DNA of 38,520 nucleotides, from the NCBI GenBank assembly GCA_002441445.1, contig DJWC01000177.1, positions 1 through 38,520 of the forward strand, in the 5' to 3' direction. Positions 23,127-32,488 of the stretch are shown here, in pieces. The DNA comes from Pusillimonas sp. UBA6240. GTDB lineage: Bacteria; Pseudomonadota; Gammaproteobacteria; Burkholderiales; Burkholderiaceae_B. The first letter of the stretch is position 1. Every line of letters begins with the position of its first letter. The position numbers and the translations under genes were made by a program. The notes under the pieces were generated by a model that was not told the origin of the DNA, did not search any database, and saw only the letters and a list, made by a program, of their open reading frames with translations.

Positions 23127-26100
23127 ATGGCCGTGCTCGAGAAGGAACGATCGGAACAGCAGCCTGACCCGCTCTGGTACAAGGATGCGGTCATCTATCA
23201 ATTGCATGTCAAGTCGTTCTTCGACGCCAACGATGACGGCCAGGGCGACTTCCAGGGGCTGGTCGCCAAGCTGGACTACATCGCCAGCCTGGGCGTCAAC
23301 ACAGTGTGGCTGCTGCCTTTCTACCCATCGCCCCGCCTCGATGACGGCTACGACATCGCGGAGTATCGAGGCGTGCATGAAGACTACGGCTCGCTGGCCG
23401 ACGTCAGGAAATTCATCAAGGCGGCGCATCAGCGCGGGCTGAGGGTGATCACCGAACTGGTGGTCAACCACACTTCCGACCAGCATGCCTGGTTCCAGCG
23501 CGCGCGCCGCGCCAAGCCGGGCTCCGCCGCCCGAAACTTCTATGTATGGTCGGACAATGACCAGGCGTATTCGGGCACCCGCATCATCTTCTGCGACACG
23601 GAGAAATCCAACTGGACCTGGGATCCGGTGGCGGGCGCCTATTTCTGGCATCGCTTCTATTCCCATCAGCCGGACTTGAACTACGACAACCCGCAGGTGC
23701 TGAAAGCCGTTATCGGGATTATGCGCTTCTGGCTGGACATGGGCGTGGACGGGCTGCGCCTGGACGCCGTGCCTTACCTGGTGGAGCGCGAAGGCACGAA
23801 TAATGAAAATCTGCCCGAGACCCACGCGGTCCTGAAGAAAATACGCGCGGCGCTGGATCAGCAATATCCCGACCGCATGCTGCTGGCGGAAGCCAACCAA
23901 TGGCCGGAGGATGCGCAGGAATACTTCGGCGAGGGCGACGAATGCCACATGTCTTTCCACTTCCCCTTGATGCCGCGCATGTATATGGCGATCGCCCGGG
24001 CCGACCGCCTGCCCATCACCGATATCATGCAGCAGACGCCGGAGATTCCCGAGAACTGCCAGTGGGCCATCTTTCTGCGTAACCATGACGAGCTGACGCT
24101 GGAAATGGTCACCAGCAGCGAGCGCGACTACCTTTGGGACGTATATGCGGCCGACCGCCGCGCCCGCATCAACCTGGGGATACGCCGGCGCCTTGCGCCT
24201 TTGCTGGAACGGGACAGGCGGCGCATAGAGCTGATGAAAAGCCTGCTTCTGTCCATGCCCGGCACGCCCGTGCTGTATTACGGCGACGAAATAGGCATGG
24301 GGGACAACATCCATCTGGGCGACCGCGACGGCGTGCGCACCCCCATGCAATGGAGCCCCGACCGCAACGGCGGCTTTTCCAGGGCCGATCCCGAGCGCTT
24401 GTCGCTGCCGGTGCTGATGGGGCCTTTGTACGGCTACGAGGCGGTGAATGTGGAAGCGCAGCAGCGCGATCCCCATTCGCTGCTCAACTGGACCCGCCGC
24501 ATGCTGAGCAAGCGGCAGCAGACACGCGCCTTCGGGCGCGGCAGCCTGCGCTTCCTGTATCCCGGCAACCGCAAAATACTGGCTTATCTGCGCGAGTACG
24601 ACAAGCAGACATTGCTCTGCGTGGCCAATCTTTCCAATGCGTCGCAGCCGGTGGAGCTGGACCTATCTTTCCTGGCGGGCCGCGTGCCCATCGAGCTGCT
24701 GGGCGGCACGCCTTTCCCCACCATAGGCGAGCTGCCTTATCTGTTGACCCTGCCGCCCTACGGCTTCTATTGGTTCGAGCTGAGCAGCAGCGCCGCGCCT
24801 CCCGCCTGGCATGCCACCAGTCCGCCGCAGATGCCGGAGTACCGCACGCTGGTATTGCGCCGCCGGCCCGGCTATCAACTGCTGGAAGGTTCGCGCCGCA
24901 TTCTTTGCAAGGAAATCCTGCCGCTGTATTTTTCCCGCCAGCGCTGGTTCGCGGGCGACTGCACGGGCCCGGCGGCCATCCGCTATATCGTGCCGCTGCC
25001 CCCCGCCAACGCCCCGGGCGACGGCCGCGCCGAACTGTTCCTGGCCGAATTCACCGTCGATTGCGATGGCGCCTCCTTGGGGAATGTTTTCTTGCCTTTC
25101 GCCTTGCTCTGGTCCGAGACCGTTGCCGGCATGCCCGCCCAATATGCGCTTGCGCGGGTGCGGCGCAGCGCGGAGCTGGGCTTGGTGACCGATGCCTACT
25201 CGGTGCCGGAATTTGCGCTGGCGCTGCTGGCGGCGTGGCGGCAGGGACGGACTCTTTCCATAGGGGCGGAGGCGGACGGCGGCAAGCTGTGCTTCCGCCC
25301 CGAGCCCGCCCTAGACGAGCTGGAATGGCCGGACGATCTGGAGATAGGCTGGTTCCATGGCGAGCAGACCAATAGTTCCATGCTGCTGGGCGAGCTCGCG
25401 GTATTGAAGCTGGTGCGCAATCCCGTGGCCGGAGTCCATCCGGAAGCCGAAATGACGCGGCGCCTGACCCGGGCCGGCTATGGCAATTCGGCGGCATTGC
25501 TCGGCGAGCTGGTGCGCATGGACGCGGACGGCACGCCTCATACATTGGCCCTGCTGCACAAGCGTGTGGGGAACCAGGGCGACGCATGGGCCTGGACGCG
25601 CGACTATCTGACCCGCACCCTGGACGATGCCGCCCTGACGGGGGAAAGCGCCGCCGACTACGAAGAAGAGCTGCGCGGCTATACCGCCATCGCGTCCATG
25701 ATAGGCAAGCGCCTGTCCGAGCTGCATGCCGTGCTGGCGCAAGCCACCGAAGATCCGGACTTCGCCCCGGTATCGGCCGCCAAGCGCGATGCGCAGGCCT
25801 GGGCCAAGGATGTGCGCGCCATGTTCCTCGCCGCCTTGAAAACGCTGGCGGCGAAAAAGGACAAAGGCGAACTGGCGGAACCGGCATTGCAGCAATTGGC
25901 CGAACTCGAAGCGAAGCGCAAGGATCTGCTGGCGCGGGTGGATGCGCTCGCGCTCGACCTGGTCGGCACTCCCTTGATCCGGATACACGGGGATTTCCAC
26001 CTTGGCCAAGTCCTGGTCGCCCAGAACGACGTCTATCTGATCGATTTCGAGGGCGAGCCGGCAAGGCCGCTGCAAGAGCGCCGCATCAAAGCCTGCCCTT

Positions 26101-26558
26101 GGCGCGATGTGGCGGGCTTGATGCGTTCGATCGACTATGCGGCCTCCGCCTTCCTGATGCAGGATCCGGCGGCGCCGCCGCAGACGCTCGGCAAGGACGA
26201 GCCCGCCGACGCCGAGGCTGCCGGGGCGCCCGCGGCGGCGGCCATGCTGCAGCAAAGACGCCATCTGCTGGAGCGCTTCTGCGCGACGGCGACTGCCGCC
26301 TTCCTCGAGGGCTACCGCAATGACGGGGCGCCGACGATAGCCGCAGCGGAAGCGCAGGTTGCGCCGCCCGCCGACGGCGCGCCGGAAGGCGGCGCCCTGC
26401 TCGATTTGGCCTTGTTCGAAAAGGCCGCGTACGAGGTAGGCTATGAAGCGGCGCACCGACCGGACTGGATCGGCATTCCCTTGGCGGGCCTGGTCAGGGT
26501 GGCCAGGCGCATGCTGGCCGATTCGGACGGGCCGCAAACAGGTGATAAAACATCATGA
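23127..26558 (+). CDS. treS: Trehalose synthase-maltokinase fusion
   Basis: A 1143-residue bifunctional enzyme. Residues 1 to about 555 are TreS (GH13_16), which interconverts trehalose and maltose: D213 (GLRLDAVPYL), E255 (LLAEANQWPED) and D321 (LRNHDELTLE) form the catalytic triad, and YYGDEIGMGDN follows. From about 575 onward is maltokinase (Mak/Pep2), which phosphorylates maltose to maltose 1-phosphate: HGDFHLGQ with catalytic D956, and the metal-binding D973 in DFEGEP. The fusion channels trehalose to GlgE's substrate. Such fusions are common in proteobacteria. An acidic Ala/Pro-rich loop near residues 1020-1045 looks inserted in the kinase part. It starts 16 bp after glgE, with a purine-rich AGAGAAA upstream, and its stop codon overlaps the glgB start. 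Confidence 0.95.
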   Translation: MAVLEKERSEQQPDPLWYKDAVIYQLHVKSFFDANDDGQGDFQGLVAKLDYIASLGVNTVWLLPFYPSPRLDDGYDIAEYRGVHEDYGSLADVRKFIKAAHQRGLRVITELVVNHTSDQHAWFQRARRAKPGSAARNFYVWSDNDQAYSGTRIIFCDTEKSNWTWDPVAGAYFWHRFYSHQPDLNYDNPQVLKAVIGIMRFWLDMGVDGLRLDAVPYLVEREGTNNENLPETHAVLKKIRAALDQQYPDRMLLAEANQWPEDAQEYFGEGDECHMSFHFPLMPRMYMAIARADRLPITDIMQQTPEIPENCQWAIFLRNHDELTLEMVTSSERDYLWDVYAADRRARINLGIRRRLAPLLERDRRRIELMKSLLLSMPGTPVLYYGDEIGMGDNIHLGDRDGVRTPMQWSPDRNGGFSRADPERLSLPVLMGPLYGYEAVNVEAQQRDPHSLLNWTRRMLSKRQQTRAFGRGSLRFLYPGNRKILAYLREYDKQTLLCVANLSNASQPVELDLSFLAGRVPIELLGGTPFPTIGELPYLLTLPPYGFYWFELSSSAAPPAWHATSPPQMPEYRTLVLRRRPGYQLLEGSRRILCKEILPLYFSRQRWFAGDCTGPAAIRYIVPLPPANAPGDGRAELFLAEFTVDCDGASLGNVFLPFALLWSETVAGMPAQYALARVRRSAELGLVTDAYSVPEFALALLAAWRQGRTLSIGAEADGGKLCFRPEPALDELEWPDDLEIGWFHGEQTNSSMLLGELAVLKLVRNPVAGVHPEAEMTRRLTRAGYGNSAALLGELVRMDADGTPHTLALLHKRVGNQGDAWAWTRDYLTRTLDDAALTGESAADYEEELRGYTAIASMIGKRLSELHAVLAQATEDPDFAPVSAAKRDAQAWAKDVRAMFLAALKTLAAKKDKGELAEPALQQLAELEAKRKDLLARVDALALDLVGTPLIRIHGDFHLGQVLVAQNDVYLIDFEGEPARPLQERRIKACPWRDVAGLMRSIDYAASAFLMQDPAAPPQTLGKDEPADAEAAGAPAAAAMLQQRRHLLERFCATATAAFLEGYRNDGAPTIAAAEAQVAPPADGAPEGGALLDLALFEKAAYEVGYEAAHRPDWIGIPLAGLVRVARRMLADSDGPQTGDKTS

Positions 26559-28492
26559 AGCAAGGCGACGAACTCAAAGCGCGGCAAAGCCCCGACCCCG
26601 GTTTTCTGCTGGGCGAGCTGGACATGCATCTGATCGCGGAGGGCCGGCACTGGCGGCTGGCGGACTGCCTGGGCGCGCATGTCATGACCGTGGGCGGCGT
26701 GCAGGGCGTGCGTTTCGCCGTCTGGGCGCCCAATGCGCGCAGCGTATCCGTCGTGGGCGATTTCAACGGCTGGGATGGCCGCAAAAATCCCATGCGCCTG
26801 CGCCGCGAATGCGGGGTATGGGAAGCCTTCGTGCCGGGCATAGGGACGGGCGCCTTGTACAAATACGAGCTGCATGGCGCCAACGGCGGCATGCTGGCGC
26901 TGAAAGCGGACCCGCTGGCGCGGCAGACCGAATTGCCGCCGCGCACCGCCTCGGTGGTGGCCGCGTCCGGTGATTTCAGCTGGACGGATCAAGCATGGAT
27001 GGATGGGCGCGCGCGGCGCCAGAGCCCGGATGCGCCCATTTCGATCTACGAGGCGCATCTGGGTTCATGGATGTCGGGGCCGGAGTCGGGCGCCAGCCTG
27101 TGGAGCACGATCGGGCCGCGACTGATCGCGTATGTCAAGGATATGGGCTTCACCCATATCGAGCTGCTGCCCATCACCGAACATCCTTTCGGCGGCTCAT
27201 GGGGTTATCAGCCCCTGGGCCTGTTCGCGCCTTCGGCGCGCTATGGCACTCCGGAAGAATTCGCCGCTTTCGTGGATGCCTGCCATGGCGCTGGGCTGGG
27301 CTTGATCCTGGACTGGGTTCCGGCGCACTTTCCGTCGGACCCCCATGGGCTGGCCTGGTTCGATGGGACGGCGCTGTATGAGCATGCCGACCCGCGGCAG
27401 GGTTTGCATCCCGACTGGAATACCCTGATCTACAACATGGGCCGCCATGAAGTGCGCAACTTTTTGCTGGCCAGCGCCATGGAATGGCTGCGCCGCTATC
27501 ATGTGGACGGCCTGCGGGTGGATGCGGTGGCGTCCATGCTGTATCTGGATTACAGCCGCGACCCCGGGCAATGGACGCCCAATCGCTATGGAGGGCGCGA
27601 GAACCTGGAAGCGGTGGACTTCCTGCAGCAGCTCAACGCCCATGTGGCCGAGCATTGCCCCGGCGCCATCATGATCGCCGAGGAATCCACGGCCTGGCCC
27701 GGCGTCACCGCAAAAAGCGGTGAAGGCGGCCTGGGTTTCCAGTACAAATGGAATATGGGCTGGATGCACGATACTTTGCGCTACATGCAGCGCGAGCCTA
27801 TATACCGCCGCTATCATCACAATGACATGACTTTCGGCATGGTGTATGCCTATTCCGAGCGTTTCATTCTGCCTTTGTCGCACGATGAAGTGGTGCACGG
27901 CAAGGGATCGCTGCTGGGCAAGATGCCCGGCGACCGTTGGCAGCGTCATGCGAATTTGCGGGCCTACTATGGATTCATGTGGGCCCATCCGGGCAAGAAA
28001 CTGCTGTTCATGGGCGGCGAGCTTGCCCAGGCCGGCGAATGGAATCACGACGGCCAGATCGACTGGGCCTGCCTGGCGGACGGGCTGCACGCCGGCGTCC
28101 AGGCGCTGCTGCGCGATCTGAATACCTTGTATGCGGCCACGCCGGCGCTGTATGGCGGCGACGCCGTCCCCGAAGGCTTCACCTGGGTGATCGGCGACGA
28201 CTATGCCAACAGCGTCTTCGCATTCCTGCGCCAGCATGGGGGGCAGGTCGCGTTGGTGGTGAGCAACATGACGCCCGTGCCGCGCAGCGACTATCGCATA
28301 GGCGTGCCTGTCGCGGGGCGATGGGCGGAGCGCCTGAATACGGATGGCCAGGCTTACGGAGGATCCAACATGGGCAATCAGGGCGGAGTTTCCAGCGAGC
28401 CGCAGCCGTCGCACGGCTATGGACAGTCGCTATCATTGACCTTGCCGCCGCTGGCCACCGTGATCTTCATCGCCGAAGGGAGCCTGCCATGA
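26555..28492 (+). CDS. glgB: 1,4-alpha-glucan branching enzyme
   Basis: A GH13_9 enzyme that cuts an alpha-1,4 chain and reattaches it by an alpha-1,6 bond. The 645-residue protein has a CBM48 domain (VRFAVWAPNARSVSVVGDFN continuing GW, about 50-75), then the barrel with WGYQPLGLFAPSARYGTPEE, nucleophile D323 (GLRVDAVASMLYLDYSR), acid/base E376 (MIAEESTAWP) and D444 (LSHDEVVHGKGS). It lacks the extra N1 domain of the E. coli enzyme, so it is the shorter GlgB type. ATG 26555 overlaps the treS-mak stop as ATGA. With GlgA and GlgE it should produce branched glucan. A Ser/Gly-rich stretch near the C-terminus (AYGGSNMGNQGGVSSEPQPS) lies inside the normal terminal beta domain. Confidence 0.96.
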   Translation: MKQGDELKARQSPDPGFLLGELDMHLIAEGRHWRLADCLGAHVMTVGGVQGVRFAVWAPNARSVSVVGDFNGWDGRKNPMRLRRECGVWEAFVPGIGTGALYKYELHGANGGMLALKADPLARQTELPPRTASVVAASGDFSWTDQAWMDGRARRQSPDAPISIYEAHLGSWMSGPESGASLWSTIGPRLIAYVKDMGFTHIELLPITEHPFGGSWGYQPLGLFAPSARYGTPEEFAAFVDACHGAGLGLILDWVPAHFPSDPHGLAWFDGTALYEHADPRQGLHPDWNTLIYNMGRHEVRNFLLASAMEWLRRYHVDGLRVDAVASMLYLDYSRDPGQWTPNRYGGRENLEAVDFLQQLNAHVAEHCPGAIMIAEESTAWPGVTAKSGEGGLGFQYKWNMGWMHDTLRYMQREPIYRRYHHNDMTFGMVYAYSERFILPLSHDEVVHGKGSLLGKMPGDRWQRHANLRAYYGFMWAHPGKKLLFMGGELAQAGEWNHDGQIDWACLADGLHAGVQALLRDLNTLYAATPALYGGDAVPEGFTWVIGDDYANSVFAFLRQHGGQVALVVSNMTPVPRSDYRIGVPVAGRWAERLNTDGQAYGGSNMGNQGGVSSEPQPSHGYGQSLSLTLPPLATVIFIAEGSLP

Positions 28493-30606
28493 ACACCGCC
28501 TTGCCGGACCGCCTGTTCCCGGGCCAACCGTATCCGCTGGGCGCCATCAGCGACGGCCTGGGTGTGAACTTCGCCGTGTTCTCCGCCAACGCCACCAAGA
28601 TAGAACTGTGCATATTCGACCCGCGGGGGCGCAAAGAGCTGCGGCGCTATCCCATGCCCGAATGCACGGATGAAATATGGCACGGCTACCTGCCGGGCGC
28701 CGAGCCCGGGCTGATGTACGGCTATCGCGCCTATGGCCCTTACGATCCGAAAAACGGGCACAGATTCAATCCGCAAAAACTGCTGATCGACCCCTACGCC
28801 CGCAAGCTGGAAGGCCCGGTGCGCTGGTCGGACGCCCTGTTCGGCTACCGGCTCCAGCATCCCAAAGAGGACCTGAGCCTGGATCGCCGGGATTCAATGG
28901 CGCTGGTGCCCAAATGCGTGGTGACCAGCGAAAGCTTCAACTGGGGCGCGCAGGACCTGGTCCACACGCCCTGGGAACACACCATCATCTACGAGGCCCA
29001 TGTGCGCGGCCTGTCGATGCGCCGCGAAGACCTGCGGCGCGATCAGCGCGGCGGCAGCGCGGCGCTGGGGGATCCGCGCTTCATCGAGCATCTGCACAAA
29101 CTGGGCGTCACGGCGATCGAGCTGCTGCCCATACATGCCTTTCTGCAGGATCGTTTCCTGCTGGAGCGCGGCCTGCGCAATTACTGGGGCTACAACACCC
29201 TGGCGTTCTTTGCGCCGGAACCCGCCTATCTGTCCAATGGCAGGACCAACGACTTGCGCATGGCCATACGCAGACTGCAAAGCGCCGGCATAGAAGTGAT
29301 CCTGGACGTGGTCTACAACCATACTTGCGAAGGCAACCAGCTCGGGCCCACGCTATCGTGGCGCGGGATGGACAACGCCAGCTACTACCGCCTGGTGCCG
29401 GGCGACGAGCGCTACTACATCAATGACACCGGCTGCGGCAATACGGTGAATCTTTCCCATCCCCGAGTCTTGCAGATGGTCATGGACTCGCTGCGCTATT
29501 GGGCGCAAAGCTATCGCATCGACGGCTTTCGCTTCGACCTGGGCGTTACCCTGGGGCGCGAAGGCACCGGCTTCGACCCCGGATCGGGTTTTTTCGACGC
29601 CATATTGCAGGATCCCGTGCTGTCGCGTCTGAAGCTGATTTCCGAGCCATGGGATATGGGCCCCGACGGCTACCAGCTCGGCAACCATCCGCCCGGCTTC
29701 GCCGAATGGAACGATAGGTTCCGCGACGGCATACGGCGCTTCTGGGGCGGCGAGCCCGGCCTGCGCGGCGAGCTGGGCGGATGGCTGATGGGTTCGCCGG
29801 AGATCTTCGACCGGCGCCATCGCCGGCCATGGGCGTCGGTCAACTTCCTGGCCTCCCACGATGGCTTCACGGCGCGCGACATAGTCAGCTACAACGAAAA
29901 ACACAATGAGGCCAATGGCGATGAAAACGCGGACGGCCATAGCGAGAATTTCAGCAGCAACTGGGGGGTGGAAGGCCCCAGCGATGATGCGCAGATCGAA
30001 GCCTTGCGCAGCTGCGTGCTCAAGTCCATGCTGGCGACCGTTTTCTTATCCAACGGAACCCCCATGCTGCTCGCCGGCGACGAGTTCGGCAACAGCCAGG
30101 GCGGCAACAACAACGCCTATTGCCAGGACAATGAAACCTCGTGGCTCGACTGGGCCCAGGCGGCGGCGCCGCGGGGCCGCGAGATGATCGATTTCATCGG
30201 ACGCCTGGCGGCCTTGCGGCGCAAGCATCCTTCCTTGCGCATGGCGCGCTATATGGATGGCAGCCACGAGGTGGTTCCAGGTTTGCCGCGCGTATCATGG
30301 TTCGACCTGGACGGCCAGCCCATGAGCGTGGCGGCCTGGGGCTTTGCGGAGGGACGCGTGCTGGGGCTGCGGCGCGCCTGCGTGCTGGATCATGGCGGGA
30401 TCGACCTGACTTTTCTGTTGATCAACGGCGGGGCGGATGCCGTCGAATTCCAGCTGCCCGAGCAAAACTGTTCATGGGTGTGCGAACTCGATACGGCCGC
30501 CGGCGGCAAGGCGGCGCCCGGCAAGAAACGCATCGGGTTGGGCGCCCACGGGGTCGTGCTGCTGGCGGCGAGCCTGCCGGCGGGCCGCAGGCTGGATGCG
30601 CAATGA
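28489..30606 (+). CDS. glgX: Glycogen debranching enzyme (isoamylase type)
   Basis: A GH13_11 enzyme that hydrolyses alpha-1,6 branches of glycogen, releasing linear maltooligosaccharides. The 705-residue protein starts with a CBM48-like domain (GVNFAVFSANATKIELCIFD), then the barrel: EVILDVVYNHTCEGNQLGPT, nucleophile D350 (FRFDLGVTLGR), acid/base E386 (LISEPWDMG) and D458 (ASHDGFTARD). DEFGNSQGGNNNAYCQDNE, continuing TSWLDW, is characteristic of GlgX/TreX. ATG 28489 follows AAGGGAG by 6 nt and overlaps the glgB stop as ATGA. The linear chains it frees are substrates for TreY and MalQ downstream. Confidence 0.95.
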   Translation: MNTALPDRLFPGQPYPLGAISDGLGVNFAVFSANATKIELCIFDPRGRKELRRYPMPECTDEIWHGYLPGAEPGLMYGYRAYGPYDPKNGHRFNPQKLLIDPYARKLEGPVRWSDALFGYRLQHPKEDLSLDRRDSMALVPKCVVTSESFNWGAQDLVHTPWEHTIIYEAHVRGLSMRREDLRRDQRGGSAALGDPRFIEHLHKLGVTAIELLPIHAFLQDRFLLERGLRNYWGYNTLAFFAPEPAYLSNGRTNDLRMAIRRLQSAGIEVILDVVYNHTCEGNQLGPTLSWRGMDNASYYRLVPGDERYYINDTGCGNTVNLSHPRVLQMVMDSLRYWAQSYRIDGFRFDLGVTLGREGTGFDPGSGFFDAILQDPVLSRLKLISEPWDMGPDGYQLGNHPPGFAEWNDRFRDGIRRFWGGEPGLRGELGGWLMGSPEIFDRRHRRPWASVNFLASHDGFTARDIVSYNEKHNEANGDENADGHSENFSSNWGVEGPSDDAQIEALRSCVLKSMLATVFLSNGTPMLLAGDEFGNSQGGNNNAYCQDNETSWLDWAQAAAPRGREMIDFIGRLAALRRKHPSLRMARYMDGSHEVVPGLPRVSWFDLDGQPMSVAAWGFAEGRVLGLRRACVLDHGGIDLTFLLINGGADAVEFQLPEQNCSWVCELDTAAGGKAAPGKKRIGLGAHGVVLLAASLPAGRRLDAQ

Positions 30607-30607
30607 G

Positions 30608-32488
30608 ATGAAGGCATTGCCAAACAAGGTCGAGGATGATGTGGATCTACAGTGCAGGCGGTTCACCTACCAATATGGGGCGATTCCACTGGCCGGCGGC
30701 GAGCTGCGCTTTCGCTTGTGGGCGCCCGGGATCAAACAGGTCTGGCTGGAGCTGCAAGGGGGTTGCGGCGGAGGGCAGCGCAGCATGCCCATGCAGGCCC
30801 GCGCCGACGGCTTCCACGAACTGATTTGCGCCTGCCCGGCGGGCACGCGCTACAAATATCGCCTGGATAGCGGCCTGGTGGTGCCGGACCCGGCCTCGCG
30901 CCTGCAGGACGGCGACGTTCACGATGCCAGCATCGTAGTGGACGACGGCGCCTATGCCTGGAGCAATGCGGACTGGCGCGGGCGGCCTTGGGAAGAGTCC
31001 GTCATCTACGAAATACATGTCGGCCTTGCCGGCGGCTTCCGCGGCGTGCAGGAGCGGCTTGCCGATCTGGAAGAATTGGGCGTGACCGCCATAGAGCTCA
31101 TGCCCATAGCCGAGTTTCCGGGCGCGCGGAACTGGGGCTACGACGGCGTACTGCCTTACGCGCCGGACTGCTCTTACGGCAGTCCCAACGACTTGAAGAT
31201 GCTGATCGACACCGCGCACAGCATGGGCATGCAAGTTCTGCTGGATGTGGTCTACAACCATTTCGGCCCCGACGGCAATTTTCTTTCGGCCTACGCGCCG
31301 GAGTTCTTCCGCAGCGATATCCAGACGCCATGGGGGCCCGCCATCGATTTCCGCCGGCCGGCCGTGCGCGCCTTTTTCGCGGAGAGCGCCTTGTATTGGC
31401 TGCGGGAGTATCGCTTCGACGGCCTGCGCCTGGATGCCGTGCACGCCATCGCCAGCCAGGACTGGCTGCCGGAGCTGGCGGCCTTCCTGCGCGGATGCCT
31501 GGGTCCTGAACGGCATGTGCATCTGATTCTGGAGAATGACGACAACGCCGCCCGCTTGCTGCAGGAAGGCTACGACGCGCAGTGGAACGATGACGCACAC
31601 CATGTGCTGCACACCATGCTGACGGGTGAAACGCAAGGCTATTACGCCGCTTACGCCGAGGACCCCACGCGCGACCTGGCGCGCTGCCTGGCGGAGGGCT
31701 TCGTCTATCAGGGCCAGCCCAGCAGCTGGCGCAAGGGCGCGCCGCGCGGCGAACCCAGCCGGCACCTGCCGCCCACCGCCTTTATATTCTTCCTGCAGAA
31801 TCATGATCAGGTCGGCAACCGCGCGTATGGCGAAAGGTTGACGGCCTTGTGCCGGGACAATGCGCCGGCCCTGCAGGCCGCCATCGCGCTGCAGATGCTG
31901 ACGCCGCATATTCCCATGCTGTTCGTCGGCGAAGAATACGGCTCTGTGTCGCCGTTCCTGTATTTCACCAGTTTCCGCGAAGCGAAGCTGGCCGCGGCGG
32001 TGCGCGAAGGCCGGCGCAACGAATTCGCGGCGTTCAAGGAATTTTCCGATCCGCAGGCCCGGGCGTCCATTCCCGACCCGAACGATGAAAGCACCTGGGA
32101 ACGCTCGAAAGCCCTGCCCGCATACCCCGAAGAGCGCTGCAAATCATGGCGCGCACGCTACAAGGCATTGCTGGATGTGCGGCGCCAGTTCATCACGCCG
32201 GGCCTGGCCGGGGCGCGCAGCGTGTCGGCCGATGTGCTGGGCCGTTACGCCGTCAAGGTTTGCTGGCGCCTGGGCAACGGCAGCCTGCTGCGGCTGTATT
32301 GCAACCTGTCGGATCAGGCCGCCGCCTTGCCGGATTCGCCCTCGCGCAACGAGGTCATCCTCTACGTCAGCGGGCAGTCGGCGGACAATGCGTTGCGTCA
32401 GGGGCAGATATTGCCCGGCAGCACGATCGCGACGCTGGAGATGCAGGCGCCCGGCAACGGCGCGGCCGCGGCGGGGGAGCATCCATGA
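30608..32488 (+). CDS. treZ: Malto-oligosyltrehalose trehalohydrolase
   Basis: TreZ (GH13_10) releases trehalose from maltooligosyltrehalose made by TreY. The 626-residue protein has an N-terminal beta domain (RFRLWAPGIKQVWLEL) and the barrel with ELMPIAEFPGARNWGYDGV, DVVYNHFGPDGN, nucleophile D276 (LRLDAVHAI), acid/base E309 (LILENDDN) and D400 (LQNHDQVGNRAYGERL), then FVGEEYGSVSPFLYFTSF. ATG 30608 lies one base after the glgX stop codon, so translation is probably coupled; the upstream site is weak. It is separated from treY by malQ, and the three together convert glucan ends to trehalose. Confidence 0.95.
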   Translation: MKALPNKVEDDVDLQCRRFTYQYGAIPLAGGELRFRLWAPGIKQVWLELQGGCGGGQRSMPMQARADGFHELICACPAGTRYKYRLDSGLVVPDPASRLQDGDVHDASIVVDDGAYAWSNADWRGRPWEESVIYEIHVGLAGGFRGVQERLADLEELGVTAIELMPIAEFPGARNWGYDGVLPYAPDCSYGSPNDLKMLIDTAHSMGMQVLLDVVYNHFGPDGNFLSAYAPEFFRSDIQTPWGPAIDFRRPAVRAFFAESALYWLREYRFDGLRLDAVHAIASQDWLPELAAFLRGCLGPERHVHLILENDDNAARLLQEGYDAQWNDDAHHVLHTMLTGETQGYYAAYAEDPTRDLARCLAEGFVYQGQPSSWRKGAPRGEPSRHLPPTAFIFFLQNHDQVGNRAYGERLTALCRDNAPALQAAIALQMLTPHIPMLFVGEEYGSVSPFLYFTSFREAKLAAAVREGRRNEFAAFKEFSDPQARASIPDPNDESTWERSKALPAYPEERCKSWRARYKALLDVRRQFITPGLAGARSVSADVLGRYAVKVCWRLGNGSLLRLYCNLSDQAAALPDSPSRNEVILYVSGQSADNALRQGQILPGSTIATLEMQAPGNGAAAAGEHP